Below are positions 10,573 to 10,888 of a stretch of 10,888 nucleotides of DNA, in pieces. The stretch is from Candidatus Woesearchaeota archaeon (lineage in GTDB: Archaea > Nanoarchaeota > Nanoarchaeia > Woesearchaeales > GW2011-AR4). The stretch is from the NCBI GenBank assembly GCA_023259315.1, contig JAHFQL010000035.1, forward strand, positions 1-10,888. Reading direction: 5' to 3'. Each line of letters starts with the position of its first letter. Position 1 is the stretch's first letter. A model generated the notes under the pieces. It searched no databases and had not been told where the DNA came from. It saw only the letters and a program-made list of their open reading frames with translations. The translations under genes and the position numbers were made by a program.

Positions 10573-10888
10573 ATGTCAGTCGATGAAGATAAAATAGTAA
10601 AAAAGATGGTTGCTGAGATAGTTGATTCAAATGAAAAATTTATTGGGCAGTCTCAGGATATAGAGAATTTTAAGAGAATTGTGCCAGTTCTTCTCGAGAA
10701 AGGCATTGACAATGTTAACCTTTCAATGTTTGACGAAGTTACAAAATCAAAGCTTCTTAATGCTTTAGGCGAAGAATACATAAGAAGAGGCGACATGAAC
10801 AATTCTGTCAAGGCTTTTATTCTTGCTGGAAACAGGCAAAGGCTTGTTGAAGTAGGCGAGCATTATGAAGAAGTTGGATTGTTTGGAA
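10573..10888 (+). CDS. TPR-like repeat protein, N-terminal part (runs off the window)
   Basis: The frame is open from the ATG at 10573 to the window end (105 codons). The start is firmly set by AGGTGAT 5 nt upstream. The first 60 residues are charged and helical. From about 62, the segment L-N-A-L-G-E-E-Y-I-R-R-G-D-M-N-N-S-V-K-A-F resembles a tetratricopeptide repeat helix pair: small residues near position 8, G-D at the turn, A-F in the second helix. Another helix with G-E-H-Y-E-E-V-G-L-F follows, so more repeats probably continue outside. TPR-type arrays act as protein-binding scaffolds. In many archaea ftsZ1 is followed by secE and spt5; this gene takes that place. A link to division is suggested by position only. 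No signal peptide is present, so it is likely cytosolic. Confidence 0.78.
   Translation, partial: MSVDEDKIVKKMVAEIVDSNEKFIGQSQDIENFKRIVPVLLEKGIDNVNLSMFDEVTKSKLLNALGEEYIRRGDMNNSVKAFILAGNRQRLVEVGEHYEEVGLFG

Noticed and set aside
1..10888. CRISPR array
   Set aside because: No regularly spaced repeats were seen anywhere; the only long direct repeat occurs twice, about 1 kb apart.

Overview
The window is AT-rich archaeal DNA. The evidence is archaeal/eukaryotic-type ribosomal proteins (S19e, L39e, L31e), a PDCD5-family protein, the archaeal pseudouridine synthase Cbf5, an FtsZ without the bacterial C-terminal tail, and TATA boxes placed about 25-30 nt before many start codons. Small intergenic gaps, many tiny genes and a lipoprotein with a Cys-rich D-K-N-x-D-G-x-C-D loop suggest a DPANN-like lineage (Woesearchaeota/Pacearchaeota type). 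That placement is inference, not something the sequence proves.

Layout. 1-308 (minus) is the N-terminal part of a secreted protein. 442-672 looks like the Pro/Thr stalk and membrane anchor of a surface protein, possibly decayed. 805-1474 holds a ribbon-helix-helix (RHH) antitoxin and a PIN toxin placed tail to tail, followed by a 33-codon ORF (1607-1708). A 28-bp direct repeat with one mismatch (669-696 and 1692-1719) flanks this toxin-antitoxin block. 1725-2276 (minus) is a small lipoprotein. 2277-2744 has no protein gene, but 2423-2700 is dense with strong hairpins and a predicted three-way junction behind its own TATA box; it is the best candidate here for an undescribed RNA.

2745-4712 is a ribosomal cluster: S19e, PDCD5, L39e, an unknown 76-residue protein squeezed in with 1-nt gaps, and L31e with a long Glu/Lys tail. 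The canonical next gene, eIF6, is not there; a convergent FHA-like gene (4742-5257, minus) follows instead. 5368-6617 is Cbf5 overlapping an unknown 89-residue protein. 6650-8320 is a 31-residue zinc ribbon and an MFS transporter. 8371-8709 is a double zinc-ribbon protein and 8772-9038 an unknown small protein. 9279-10358 is FtsZ, and 10573 to the window end is a partial TPR-like protein.

The core theme is translation and ribosome biogenesis (ribosomal proteins, Cbf5), followed by cell division (FtsZ), with accessory material at the left end. Most promoter-proximal genes look leaderless. FtsZ and the last gene instead have long leaders with clear Shine-Dalgarno sites. Several promoters carry palindromes between the TATA box and the start codon, which suggests local repressors.
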